Shown in pieces: positions 8,141 to 16,708 of a DNA stretch of 64,000 nt. The DNA is taken from positions 28,456-92,455 of the forward strand of contig NZ_CABVHK010000025.1 in the NCBI RefSeq assembly GCF_902497785.1. Direction: 5' to 3'. Positions within the stretch are counted from its first letter, which is position 1. Every line of letters starts with the position of its first letter. The DNA is from Pseudomonas fluorescens (GTDB lineage Bacteria; Pseudomonadota; Gammaproteobacteria; Pseudomonadales; Pseudomonadaceae). Below the pieces are notes generated by a model. It searched no databases. It was not told where the DNA came from and worked only from the letters and a program-made list of their open reading frames with translations. A program made the translations under genes and the position numbers.

Positions 8141-9951
8141 CAGCGCGCGGTATCCGGCAGGCGTTGAACCTGACCGTTGACGAACTGTGCCCATGGCAAC
8201 TGACGCACGACGCGTTGGTTCTGAGTCATGCCCAGGCTGCCCGATTGACCTTCGATGCGGCTGTCCGGCAAGGCTTTGAGCTGACCCAGGCGCGGCGCCA
8301 GACGATAGGCATCGACACCCATCGCATACAGGCGACCCAGGCTACCACCGGCTTGCGGCCATTGTGCGGTGACTTGCTTGCGCAATGGATCGTTGGCGTC
8401 CAGCAACCATGGCGTTTCGCAGAAGCGCACGCCGTTCATGTCGTTGTACTGGTTCACATCGCCGCTGGCGCTGAACACGTGGGAAGTGGCGTAAACCGGC
8501 ACGTCACCTGCGTATTGGAAGTTCAGGGTCGGTTTGATCTGCTGGGCTTGTTGAGGCGTAGCGGCCAGGAAGATGAACTCAATGTCCTGACGACGTGAAG
8601 GCTGGGCCGCTACTTGCGAGCCCACGGTGCTTTGCAGGCTCTTGGCGCGGCCTTCGCTCTGACGCAGCTGGAACATGTCGGCAATCTGCTGGGCCAGTTG
8701 CACCGGCTGATCAACGCGCTCGGTCGCCACGATGCTGCCGCCGTTCGCTTGCCAGTCCTGGCTGAACGCCCGGAGTACGCGGTCGCCCCATTCGCCTTTT
8801 GGCACCATGATGGCGGCGCGATGCAGGCCGTCGGCGCGAGCGCGACGGGACACTTCGCGGGCTTCGTCTTCAGCGGCGAGACCAAACTGGAACAGCTGCG
8901 CCGGACCTTGTTCGCCTTCACTGTAATTGAGCGCCAGGGTCGTGATCGGCAGTTGCGGGCGCGTACTGAGCTGTTTGACCAGCGGCTTTTCCAGTGGGCC
9001 GACCACCAGTTGCACGCCATCGGCCTGCGCCTTGCGATAGAACTCGTCGAGAGAGGTCAGGCGCGAGCTGTCGTAGAACTCGATGGCCGGCGGCTTCTGA
9101 CCCGCTTGCTGAGCCTGGTAGTGAGCGGCCATGAAACCTTCGCGAAGCGCCTTGCCGACCGAGGCCAGCGGACCGTCTTGCGGCAGCAGCAGGGCGATCT
9201 TGCCAAGGGGCTGGCTGGCCAGTTCCTTGAGATTGGTCAGCGGCAGCGGCAACTGAAGGGCGGCCGGGTGTTTAGGGTTCTGGGCGCGCCAGTTGTCGAT
9301 GGCGGCTTGTTGCTGCTCCAGGGTGCCAGCCGTTTTCACCGCGAGCGCCAAGCTCATCCAGCCACCGAGGTCATCGGTGGAGGTAGGCTGCAATTGATCG
9401 GTCGGCAACGACGCGATCAGGGTCCAGATCGCTTCGTGGTTTTTGCTGGCCGCTTCACCGCTTAGCATTGGCGCGATGAAAATGCGCTCCCGTGCCGCTG
9501 CAAGCGTCTGGCCATCGGCTTCAAGAGCGCGGGCGTGCACGGTGCCGGTGCGAACCTGTTGCTCCACCGGCAGTTCGCTCAGGCGTTGCAGGCTCGGATG
9601 GCTCAAGGCCGTCAGCGCCGCTTTCGGCTGATTACGCACCATGGCCAGTTCGGCCGCCAGGGTGCTGGCGAATACCTGTTGGCCGGGCTTGAGTTGTTCG
9701 ACCGGGACTTGCTGGAGGATTTGCGCGGACTGGCCGGCATTCCCCTGACGATAAGCCAGGTCCGCCGCACTCAGGCGAAGCAGTGCAGCTTCTTCCGGTG
9801 TTTTGCTCTTGGCGGCCTGATCAAGCAGTTGCTCGATACTGGCATCCGGGGTCCGTGGAAGTTCGCCAAGGCTGGAGGAGGGCGAGCTGGCGCAAGCCGC
9901 CAGCAAGGCAGCGAGGCAGAGGGCAGTGAACAGCCGCAGGCAAGCGATCAT
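8140..9951 (-). CDS. lpoA: Penicillin-binding protein activator LpoA
   Basis: 603-residue outer-membrane lipoprotein. The signal peptide ends in the lipobox LLAACASS at about residues 16-23. The N-terminal half (residues about 30-260) is TPR-like helical. The C-terminal half (about 265-600, LGKIALLLPQDGPLASVGKA) has the type-I periplasmic-binding-protein fold. LpoA reaches through the periplasm to stimulate PBP1a glycan polymerisation and cross-linking. The start at 9951 gives a proper signal peptide and has AGGA 8 nt upstream; the frame open to 9975 adds eight residues before it. It is the first gene of a four-gene minus-strand cluster and is divergent from rsmI. Confidence 0.93.
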   Translation of the reverse strand: MIACLRLFTALCLAALLAACASSPSSSLGELPRTPDASIEQLLDQAAKSKTPEEAALLRLSAADLAYRQGNAGQSAQILQQVPVEQLKPGQQVFASTLAAELAMVRNQPKAALTALSHPSLQRLSELPVEQQVRTGTVHARALEADGQTLAAARERIFIAPMLSGEAASKNHEAIWTLIASLPTDQLQPTSTDDLGGWMSLALAVKTAGTLEQQQAAIDNWRAQNPKHPAALQLPLPLTNLKELASQPLGKIALLLPQDGPLASVGKALREGFMAAHYQAQQAGQKPPAIEFYDSSRLTSLDEFYRKAQADGVQLVVGPLEKPLVKQLSTRPQLPITTLALNYSEGEQGPAQLFQFGLAAEDEAREVSRRARADGLHRAAIMVPKGEWGDRVLRAFSQDWQANGGSIVATERVDQPVQLAQQIADMFQLRQSEGRAKSLQSTVGSQVAAQPSRRQDIEFIFLAATPQQAQQIKPTLNFQYAGDVPVYATSHVFSASGDVNQYNDMNGVRFCETPWLLDANDPLRKQVTAQWPQAGGSLGRLYAMGVDAYRLAPRLGQLKALPDSRIEGQSGSLGMTQNQRVVRQLPWAQFVNGQVQRLPDTAR

Positions 9952-10123
9952 GTAGTGTTCCTGATACTCGATCAAATTAGCGTGGAATTGTACCCAAGCA
10001 CTGGCCGGGGCGCGATGTTACTGGCGTGAATCGATCAATTTAGCTCGTGTAAATGTTGCAGCGCTCCACCTGAGGCTGAAAAATCCGCACTTGCCTGCGC
10101 GTATCGCAGACGTCGCTACGCGC

Positions 10124-10129
10124 TACAAT
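10124..10129 (+). promoter_or_regulatory. Candidate -10 element for rsmI
   Basis: TACAAT at 10124-10129, one base from consensus; no clear -35 box lies 17 nt upstream. It overlaps the upstream ATG at 10128, so a transcript from here would start near 10136. That favours the TTG at 10161 as the rsmI start. Confidence 0.4.
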
Positions 10130-10160
10130 GGCGGCTTTTACCGACCATGAGGTGTGCGCT

Positions 10161-11033
10161 TTGACTGCTCCAGGTGCTTTGAATTCCGCTGCTGGCTCGC
10201 TTTATGTGGTGGCGACGCCCATCGGCAACCTGGACGACATCAGTGCGCGCGCGCTGAAGATCCTGCGTGAAGTGGCGTTGATTGCCGCCGAAGACACCCG
10301 CCACTCCCAGCGGTTGATGCAGCACTTCGGCATTCCCACGCCGCTGGCGGCTTGCCATGAACACAACGAGCGCGATGAAGGTAGCCGCTTTATTACCCGG
10401 CTGCTCGCCGGCGACGATGTCGCGCTGATCTCCGATGCGGGGACGCCGCTGATTTCCGATCCGGGTTATCACCTGGTGCGTCAGGCTCGCGCTGCCGGGA
10501 TCAATGTGGTGCCGGTGCCGGGGGCTTGCGCCTTGATCGCCGCATTGTCGGCGGCGGGTTTGCCGTCCGACCGGTTTATCTTCGAAGGCTTTCTGCCGGC
10601 GAAGGCTGTCGGGCGGCGTGCTCGTCTGGAGCTGGTTAAGGAAGAGCCGCGCACGCTGATCTTCTATGAAGCACCGCACCGCATCCTTGAATGCCTGCAA
10701 GACATGGAATTGGTGTTCGGGGGTGAGCGCCCGGCGCTGCTGGCCCGTGAAATCACCAAGACCTTTGAAACCCTCAAGGGGTTGCCGTTGGCCGAACTGC
10801 GCGAGTTCGTCGAGTCGGACAGCAATCAGCAACGCGGCGAATGCGTGGTGTTGGTCGCGGGGTGGTCCGCCCCCGAAACCGAAGACGCGGTCAGCAGTGA
10901 AGCCATGCGCATCCTCAATCTGTTGCTCGAAGAGATGCCGCTCAAACGCGCCGCGGCATTGGCGGCGCAAATTACCGGCGAGCGCAAGAATGTGCTGTAT
11001 CAAGTCGCGCTGGATCAGCAGAAAGGCGAGTAA
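10161..11033 (+). CDS. rsmI: 16S rRNA (cytidine(1402)-2'-O)-methyltransferase
   Basis: 290 residues. It methylates the 2'-O of C1402 in the decoding centre using SAM, together with RsmH encoded 1.2 kb downstream, which modifies the same base at N4. Tetrapyrrole-methylase-fold motifs are LYVVATPIGNLDDISARAL at the N-terminus, IAAEDTRHSQRL, and the glycine-rich ISDAGTPLISDPGYHLV (about residues 90-106). The TTG start at 10161 is preceded by GAGGTG at 6 nt and gives the usual N-terminus; an ATG at 10128 overlaps a probable -10 box. It is divergent from lpoA. Confidence 0.93.
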   Translation: MTAPGALNSAAGSLYVVATPIGNLDDISARALKILREVALIAAEDTRHSQRLMQHFGIPTPLAACHEHNERDEGSRFITRLLAGDDVALISDAGTPLISDPGYHLVRQARAAGINVVPVPGACALIAALSAAGLPSDRFIFEGFLPAKAVGRRARLELVKEEPRTLIFYEAPHRILECLQDMELVFGGERPALLAREITKTFETLKGLPLAELREFVESDSNQQRGECVVLVAGWSAPETEDAVSSEAMRILNLLLEEMPLKRAAALAAQITGERKNVLYQVALDQQKGE

Positions 11034-11108
11034 AACCCGACGTGCAGGAGTGCCGCAAGGCGATTGGCGCTTGTTCTTCCGCCGCTCTGCCGTTAACCTT
11101 CGCGGCGG

Positions 11109-11461
11109 AGAGTCGATCGGACAGTCGCTGCCCTCTATGAAAATTAGGGGGGGGAGGAAAGTCCGGGCTCCATAGGGCGAAGTGCCAGGTAATGCCTGGG
11201 AGGCGTGAGCCTACGGAAAGTGCCACAGAAAATAACCGCCTAAGCGCTTCGGCGCCGGTAAGGGTGAAAAGGTGCGGTAAGAGCGCACCGCACGTCTGGC
11301 AACAGTTCGTGGCTAGGTAAACCCCACTTGGAGCAAGACCAAATAGGGTCCCAAGGCGTGGCCCGCGCTGGGACCGGGTAGGTTGCTAAAGATGTCCAGT
11401 GATGGCCATCGTAGACGAATGACTGTTCAAGACAGAACCCGGCTTACAGATCGACTCTCCA
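11109..11461 (+). ncRNA. rnpB: RNase P RNA (bacterial class A)
   Basis: The catalytic RNA of RNase P, about 353 nt, which removes 5' leaders from tRNA precursors. The P1 helix is formed by AGAGTCGAT (11109) and ATCGACTCT (ends about 11458). The universally conserved GAGGAAAGTCCGGGCTC lies at about 11154-11170, ACAGAA at 11225, and the 3' conserved AGACAGAACCCGGCTTACAG block lies at about 11431-11450. The location between rsmI and mraZ is typical for Pseudomonas. CTTTTTCT just after the P1 helix may help termination. Confidence 0.97.
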
Positions 11462-11712
11462 CCTTTTTCTCCCCTCTGCCTGAATCATCGGGCAGGGTGT
11501 TGTAATAGCGAATCTCCCCCTTCCAGAAACATCAGCAGAAGCCCTTTCGTAAGACCAAAAAAATCTTACTCTTAACAAACTACTTTAACTTCCGAGCGCA
11601 GCCATCAGTGCTGACTCAAGTTATTGCGCTAAATGACACGCCAGATTTCCGTTACCCCTCCAAATACGCTGCTAAATCTCAGTTCTGTAAGGCTTTTCCT
11701 TCAATACGCGCC
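11462..11712. other. Gene-free stretch between rnpB and the mraZ promoter
   Basis: No convincing coding sequence on either strand. A short stem CTGCC/GGGCAG near 11477-11496 lacks a T-run. The middle (about 11560-11600) is AT-rich and could hold further dcw promoters, but I cannot pick one out. Confidence 0.5.
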
Positions 11713-11742
11713 TTGACGGTGCAGTGGCCGCATTCCTATAGT
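11713..11742 (+). promoter_or_regulatory. Candidate promoter of the dcw cluster (Pmra)
   Basis: TTGACG (11713-11718), an 18-nt spacer, and TATAGT (11737-11742). The expected transcription start near 11749 lies just before three MraZ-type boxes, so MraZ bound there would block it. Confidence 0.6.
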
Positions 11743-11749
11743 GTGCGCA

Positions 11750-11776
11750 AGTGGCGGAAAGTGGCATGAAGTGGGT
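11750..11776 (+). promoter_or_regulatory. MraZ operator: three GTGG boxes at 10-bp spacing
   Basis: GTGGC at 11751, GTGGC at 11761 and GTGGG at 11771, with AA immediately before each, at exact 10-bp intervals. MraZ is known to bind TGG(G)-type direct repeats with one-turn spacing ahead of its own gene, so this is most likely the autoregulatory operator of the dcw cluster. Confidence 0.75.
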
Positions 11777-11816
11777 TTTTTTGACGTAAAACGCTAATAT
11801 TTGGAGAAACGCTGAC

Positions 11817-12272
11817 GTGTTTCGCGGAGCCAACGCTATCAGTCTCGACGCAAAGGGCCGTCTCGCCATGCCGAGCCGGTACCGTGACGAGCTCGTTTCG
11901 CGTAGTTCCGGTCAGTTAATCGTCACCATCGATGCCGTTGATCCGTGTTTGTGTGTTTACCCCCTCGATGAGTGGGAAATTATTGAAACCAAACTGCGCG
12001 CACTGCCTTCTTTTCGCGAAGAGAACCGCCGCCTGCAACGTTTATTGATTGGGAATGCCGTCGACCTCGAGCTCGATGGCAGTGGTCGTTTTCTGGTTCC
12101 GCCGCGTCTTCGTGAATACGCCAGGCTGGATAAGCGCGCGATGCTGGTAGGCCAACTGAACAAGTTCCAATTATGGGACGAGGATGCCTGGGATGCGGTT
12201 TCTGCCGCTGACCTGGCTGCTATTCAACAACCGGGCGCCATGCCTGATGAACTGCGTGATTTGATCCTGTGA
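11817..12272 (+). CDS. mraZ: Transcriptional regulator MraZ
   Basis: 151 residues: two AbrB-like (SpoVT/MraZ) domains, residues about 5-50 (FRGANAISLDAKGRLAMPSR) and about 80-125 (AVDLELDGSGRFLVPPRLRE). Both carry the D-x-x-G/S-R core that contacts DNA. MraZ forms a ring-shaped oligomer and represses the dcw promoter. The start is GTG with GGAG about 11 nt upstream. Three spaced GTGG boxes lie 45-65 nt before it, supporting autoregulation. Its last codons overlap rsmH (GTGA). Confidence 0.96.
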   Translation: MFRGANAISLDAKGRLAMPSRYRDELVSRSSGQLIVTIDAVDPCLCVYPLDEWEIIETKLRALPSFREENRRLQRLLIGNAVDLELDGSGRFLVPPRLREYARLDKRAMLVGQLNKFQLWDEDAWDAVSAADLAAIQQPGAMPDELRDLIL

Positions 12273-13216
12273 CTATTGATAGCGGCTTTAACCACATCAC
12301 CGTACTGCTTGACGAAGCCGTCGAGGCTCTCGCCGTACGTCCTGATGGCTGCTATCTGGACGGCACGTTCGGGCGCGGCGGACACAGCCGGTTGATCCTC
12401 AGCCAGCTCGGTCCCGAGGGTCGGTTGCTCGGATTCGACAAAGATCCTCAAGCGATTGCCACCGGGCAAACGCTAGCGGCCGAAGACGGCCGCTTTGTCG
12501 TTGTGCAGCGCAGCTTTGCCGAGCTCGGTTCTGAAGTGGCCGAACGCGGTCTGGCCGGCAAGGTCAGCGGAATTTTGCTCGATCTGGGCGTGTCTTCGCC
12601 GCAGCTCGACGACCCTGAGCGCGGCTTCAGTTTCCTCAACGATGGTCCGCTGGACATGCGCATGGACCCGTCCCGCGGGATCAGCGCTGCCGAATTCGTC
12701 AACACCGCGCCGGCGGAAGAAATCGCCCGGGTGTTCAAGGAATATGGCGAAGAACGGTTCTCCGGGCGCATGGCCCGTGCCGTAGCCGAGCGCCGCGACA
12801 TCAAGCCGTTCGAACGCACCGGCGATCTGGCTGAAGTGTTGAAAGTCGCCAACCCGGCGTGGGAAAAGGGCAAGAACCCGGCCACCCGCGCGTTTCAGGG
12901 CCTGCGTATTCACGTCAACAACGAACTGGGCGATCTGGAAGCCGGCCTCGAAGCCGCACTGGACTGCCTGGAAATCGGCGGCCGTCTGGTCGTGATCAGC
13001 TTCCACTCGCTGGAAGACCGCATCGTCAAGCTGTTCATGCGCAAACTGGTCAAAGGCGAAGCCGACAACTTGCCGCGCAACCTGCCGGTACGTCACGTCG
13101 CCTTCGAACCAAAAATCAAAGTCCATGGCAAAGCGCAGTCCGCCTCCGAGGCCGAACTCAAAGCCAACCCACGTTCCCGGAGCGCTGTCATGCGCGTCGC
13201 GGAGAAGCTGCGGTGA
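12269..13216 (+). CDS. rsmH: 16S rRNA (cytosine(1402)-N4)-methyltransferase
   Basis: 315 residues, GTG start overlapping mraZ by 4 nt. A SAM-dependent methyltransferase: motif I is YLDGTFGRGGHSRLILSQL (about residues 30-48), with an inserted helical domain at about 110-210, and FQGLRIHVNNELGDLEAGL is characteristic of MraW/RsmH. It adds the N4-methyl to C1402 of 16S rRNA, partnering RsmI. Its presence at the head of the dcw cluster is conserved although its role is in translation. Confidence 0.96.
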   Translation: MTIDSGFNHITVLLDEAVEALAVRPDGCYLDGTFGRGGHSRLILSQLGPEGRLLGFDKDPQAIATGQTLAAEDGRFVVVQRSFAELGSEVAERGLAGKVSGILLDLGVSSPQLDDPERGFSFLNDGPLDMRMDPSRGISAAEFVNTAPAEEIARVFKEYGEERFSGRMARAVAERRDIKPFERTGDLAEVLKVANPAWEKGKNPATRAFQGLRIHVNNELGDLEAGLEAALDCLEIGGRLVVISFHSLEDRIVKLFMRKLVKGEADNLPRNLPVRHVAFEPKIKVHGKAQSASEAELKANPRSRSAVMRVAEKLR

Positions 13217-13506
13217 GCAAGCTTTTCGCCAAGCCACTTCCCGGCGGAAGCTTTTTCATGCTGCTGCTGTTTGTGGGCGTGCTTGTGTCGGCCATCGGCG
13301 TGTCGTACAGCGCCCACTGGAACCGCCAGTTATTGAACTCGCTGTACAACGAGTTGAGCGTGCGTGACAAGGCGCAGGCGGAGTGGGGCCGGTTGATTCT
13401 CGAACAGAGCACCTGGACCGCGCACAGCCGTATCGAGGTCCTGGCCACCGAGCAACTGAAGATGCGCATTCCCGGCGCCGCTGAAGTGCAGATGGTGGCG
13501 CCATGA
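13213..13506 (+). CDS. ftsL: Cell division protein FtsL
   Basis: 97 residues. A bitopic inner-membrane protein with a short cytoplasmic N-terminus, one membrane segment (about residues 14-34, FFMLLLFVGVLVSAIGVSY) and a periplasmic coiled coil (about 38-80) that pairs with FtsB and binds FtsQ to activate FtsWI. The GTG start overlaps the rsmH stop (GTGA), and its own stop overlaps ftsI (ATGA). It is too short and diverged to be found easily without this context. Confidence 0.92.
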   Translation: MSKLFAKPLPGGSFFMLLLFVGVLVSAIGVSYSAHWNRQLLNSLYNELSVRDKAQAEWGRLILEQSTWTAHSRIEVLATEQLKMRIPGAAEVQMVAP

Positions 13507-15245
13507 TGAAACTCGAAGGCGCACTGTTTCCATGGCGTTTCCGCCTGGTGCTGGGTTTGCTCGGTGTCATGGTCGCGGCGATTTGCTGGCGCATCATTGA
13601 CCTGCAAGTGGTCGACCGTGCCTTCCTCAAGGGCCAGGGCGACGCGCGCAGCGTTCGTCACATTCCGATTCCGGCTCACCGTGGCCTGATTACCGACCGT
13701 AACGGCGAGCCTTTGGCGGTCAGTACGCCGGTCACCACCCTGTGGGCCAACGCCAAGGAAATGCAGCTGGCCAAAGAGAAGTGGCCAGCCCTCGCGGCAG
13801 CGTTGGGTCAGGATCCGAAAGCCCTGGCCGAGCGTCTGGAAGCACAGGCCAATAAAGAATTCATTTATCTGGTGCGCGGGCTGACGCCTGAGCAAGGCCA
13901 GTCCGTGCTCGACCTGAAAGTGCCCGGCGTTTACGGCATCGAAGAATTCCGCCGTTTCTACCCGGCCGGTGAAGTCACCGCCCATATGGTCGGCTTTACC
14001 GACATCGATGACCACGGTCGAGAAGGCGTCGAGCTGGCTTATGACGAATGGCTCGCCGGTGTACCCGGCAAACGGCAGGTCATCAAGGACCGGCGCGGGC
14101 GACTTATCAAAGATGTGCAGGTGACCAAAAACGCCAAGGCCGGCAAGCCCTTGGCGTTGTCCATTGACCTGCGTCTGCAATACCTGGCCAACCGCGAGCT
14201 GCGCAACGCGATCATCGAGAACGGCGCCAAGGCCGGCAGCCTTGTGATCATGGACGTGAAGACCGGCGAGATCCTCGCCATGGTCAACCAGCCAACCTAC
14301 AACCCGAACAACCGTCGCAACCTGCAACCGGCGATGATGCGCAACCGCGCGATGATCGACGTGTTCGAGCCGGGTTCGACCATGAAAGCGATTTCCATGA
14401 GCGCCGCGATTGAAACCGGTCGCTGGAAACCGACGGACACCGTCGAGGTGTACCCAGGCACCTTGCAGATCGGCAAGTACACCATCAAGGACGTCTCCAA
14501 GAGCGAAGGCCCGGTGCTCGACCTGACCGGCATCCTGATCAATTCCAGTAACGTCGGCATGAGTAAGGTCGCGTTCGATATCGGCGGCGAAACCATTTTC
14601 CGTCTCGCACAGAAAGTCGGCCTCGGCCAGGACACCGGCCTCGGCTTCCCGGGCGAGCGCGTGGGCAACCTGCCGAACTACCGCGAATGGCGCAAGGCTG
14701 AAACCGCGACGCTGTCCTACGGCTACGGCATTTCGGTGACCGCCATTCAGTTGGTCCACGCTTTCTCGGCGTTGGCCAACAACGGTCGCCTCGCGCCGCT
14801 GACCCTGATCAAAACCGACAAGGAACCGCAGACCACGCAAGTGCTGCCCGAAGCGGTGGCGAAAACCATGCAGACCATGCTGACCCAGGTCATCGAAGCG
14901 CCGCGCGGTGTGTTCCGTGCGCAAGTGCCGGCCTATCACGTGGGCGGCAAGTCGGGTACTGCGCGTAAGACCTCGGTTGGCACCAAAGGCTACGCCGAGA
15001 ATTCCTACCGTTCGCTGTTCGCCGGCTTCGGCCCGATGAGCGATCCGCGTTACGCCATCGTGGTAGTGATCGATGAACCGACCAAAGCCGGTTACTTCGG
15101 TGGCCTGGTATCGGCGCCGGTGTTCAGCAAAGTGATGTCCGGGACCTTGCGCCTGATGAACATCACGCCGGACAACCTGCCGCCCGTTCAACAGGCCAAC
15201 GCAGCACCGGTCGTTCCGCTGAAAGCCAATGGAGGGCGCGGCTGA
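13503..15245 (+). CDS. ftsI: Peptidoglycan D,D-transpeptidase FtsI (PBP3)
   Basis: 580 residues. Septal transpeptidase: a cytoplasmic tail, one membrane span (about residues 15-37), a pedestal domain and a C-terminal penicillin-binding domain. Active-site motifs are STMK (Ser292), SSN (about 348-350) and KSGT (about 483-486). It cross-links septal glycan made by FtsW and is a main target of anti-pseudomonal beta-lactams. Two adjacent ATGs (13503, 13506) could start it; the first overlaps the ftsL stop. Confidence 0.97.
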   Translation: MMKLEGALFPWRFRLVLGLLGVMVAAICWRIIDLQVVDRAFLKGQGDARSVRHIPIPAHRGLITDRNGEPLAVSTPVTTLWANAKEMQLAKEKWPALAAALGQDPKALAERLEAQANKEFIYLVRGLTPEQGQSVLDLKVPGVYGIEEFRRFYPAGEVTAHMVGFTDIDDHGREGVELAYDEWLAGVPGKRQVIKDRRGRLIKDVQVTKNAKAGKPLALSIDLRLQYLANRELRNAIIENGAKAGSLVIMDVKTGEILAMVNQPTYNPNNRRNLQPAMMRNRAMIDVFEPGSTMKAISMSAAIETGRWKPTDTVEVYPGTLQIGKYTIKDVSKSEGPVLDLTGILINSSNVGMSKVAFDIGGETIFRLAQKVGLGQDTGLGFPGERVGNLPNYREWRKAETATLSYGYGISVTAIQLVHAFSALANNGRLAPLTLIKTDKEPQTTQVLPEAVAKTMQTMLTQVIEAPRGVFRAQVPAYHVGGKSGTARKTSVGTKGYAENSYRSLFAGFGPMSDPRYAIVVVIDEPTKAGYFGGLVSAPVFSKVMSGTLRLMNITPDNLPPVQQANAAPVVPLKANGGRG

Positions 15246-16708
15246 TGTCTCTGAGTCTGAACAAGATTTTCGCCCACGCCGGCCGCGATCTGTTGATCCG
15301 CGAACTGACACTGGACAGCCGCAACGTGCGCGCTGGCGATCTGTTTCTTGCTGTTCCTGGCGGCAAGTTCGACGGTCGCGCACACATTGCCGACGCGTTG
15401 CAGCGCGGTGCTGCTGCCGTGGCGTATGAAGTCGAAGGCGCCACCGTGTTGCCGATCACCGACGTGCCTTTGATTCCGGTCAAAGGTCTGGCGGCGCAGC
15501 TGTCGGACATCGCCGGGCGTTTTTACGGCGAGCCGAGTCGCCACCTGAATCTGGTCGGCGTAACCGGCACCAACGGCAAGACCAGCGTGACTCAGTTGGT
15601 CGCGCAAGCCCTGGATCTGCTCGGTCAGCATTGCGGCATCGTCGGCACCCTGGGCACCGGTTTCTACGGTGCACTGGAAAGCGGCCTGCACACCACGCCG
15701 AACCCGATCGCCGTGCAAGCGACCCTCGCCGACCTGAAAAAGGCCGGCGCCAAAGCGGTTGCCATGGAAGTGTCGTCCCATGGTCTGGATCAGGGCCGCG
15801 TGACCGCGTTGGCCTTCGATGTGGCGGTGATGACCAACCTGTCCCGCGATCACCTGGATTACCACGGCACCATGCAGGCCTACGGCGAAGCCAAGGCCAA
15901 GCTGTTTGCCTGGAACGATCTGAAATGCCGGGTGGTGAACCTCGACGACGATTTCGGCCGGCAACTCGCCGCCGAAAAACGCGAATCGCGCTTGATCACT
16001 TACAGCCTGGAAGATTCCAGCGCCTATCTGTTTTGCCGTGAAGCGCAGTTCAATGACGAAGGCGTGCGCGCCACGTTGGTCACGCCACAGGGCGAGCACC
16101 ATCTGCGCAGCACCTTGCTCGGTCGCTTCAACCTGAGCAACGTTCTGGCAGCCGTGGGCGCGTTGCTCGGTCTCGACTATGCGCTGGACGAAATTCTCAA
16201 GGTCCTGCCGAAACTCGAAGGCCCGGCCGGTCGCATGCAGCGTCTTGGCGGTGGCACTCAGCCTTTGGTAGTGGTCGATTACGCCCACACCCCGGATGCA
16301 CTGGAAAAAGTATTGATGGCCCTGCGGCCGCACGCCAAAGGCCGCTTGCTGTGCCTGTTCGGTTGCGGCGGTGATCGCGATCGCGGCAAACGGCCGTTGA
16401 TGGCTGAAGTGGTCGAGCGTCTGGCCGATGGCGTGCTGGTCACCGATGACAACCCGCGCACCGAAGACCCGGCAGTGATCTTCGACGACATCCGCGCCGG
16501 TTTCACTGATGTCGATAAAGTCACCTTCGTCGCCGGCCGTGGTCAGGCGATTGCGCAGCTGATCGCCAGCGCTTCGGCAGATGACGTGATTGTCCTGGCC
16601 GGTAAAGGTCACGAGGACTATCAGGAAATCAACGGTCAGCGCCATGACTTCTCTGATCTGGTCGAGGCCGATCACGCCTTGACCGCGTGGGAGGTGGCCC
16701 ATGCTTAA
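15245..16708 (+). CDS. murE: UDP-MurNAc-L-Ala-D-Glu:meso-diaminopimelate ligase
   Basis: 487 residues. ATP-dependent Mur ligase adding meso-DAP as the third stem residue in the cytoplasm. The three-domain layout is complete: an N-domain binding UDP (LTLDSRNVRAGDLFLAVPG), a central ATPase with the P-loop GVTGTNGKTSV (about residue 105) and a C-terminal domain with DNPRTEDP. The DNPR motif is the signature for meso-DAP rather than lysine. The start overlaps the ftsI stop by 1 nt; the C-terminus overlaps murF by 8 nt. Confidence 0.97.
   Translation: MSLSLNKIFAHAGRDLLIRELTLDSRNVRAGDLFLAVPGGKFDGRAHIADALQRGAAAVAYEVEGATVLPITDVPLIPVKGLAAQLSDIAGRFYGEPSRHLNLVGVTGTNGKTSVTQLVAQALDLLGQHCGIVGTLGTGFYGALESGLHTTPNPIAVQATLADLKKAGAKAVAMEVSSHGLDQGRVTALAFDVAVMTNLSRDHLDYHGTMQAYGEAKAKLFAWNDLKCRVVNLDDDFGRQLAAEKRESRLITYSLEDSSAYLFCREAQFNDEGVRATLVTPQGEHHLRSTLLGRFNLSNVLAAVGALLGLDYALDEILKVLPKLEGPAGRMQRLGGGTQPLVVVDYAHTPDALEKVLMALRPHAKGRLLCLFGCGGDRDRGKRPLMAEVVERLADGVLVTDDNPRTEDPAVIFDDIRAGFTDVDKVTFVAGRGQAIAQLIASASADDVIVLAGKGHEDYQEINGQRHDFSDLVEADHALTAWEVAHA

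Noticed and set aside
11477..11496. Terminator of rnpB
   Set aside because: CTGCC/GGGCAG forms a short stem but is not followed by T residues; the CTTTTTCT just after the P1 helix is a better candidate for the 3' end.
13188..15383. A 731-codon open frame on the minus strand
   Set aside because: It is wholly antisense to ftsL, ftsI and murE, whose products have all catalytic motifs; it is an effect of high GC codon bias.
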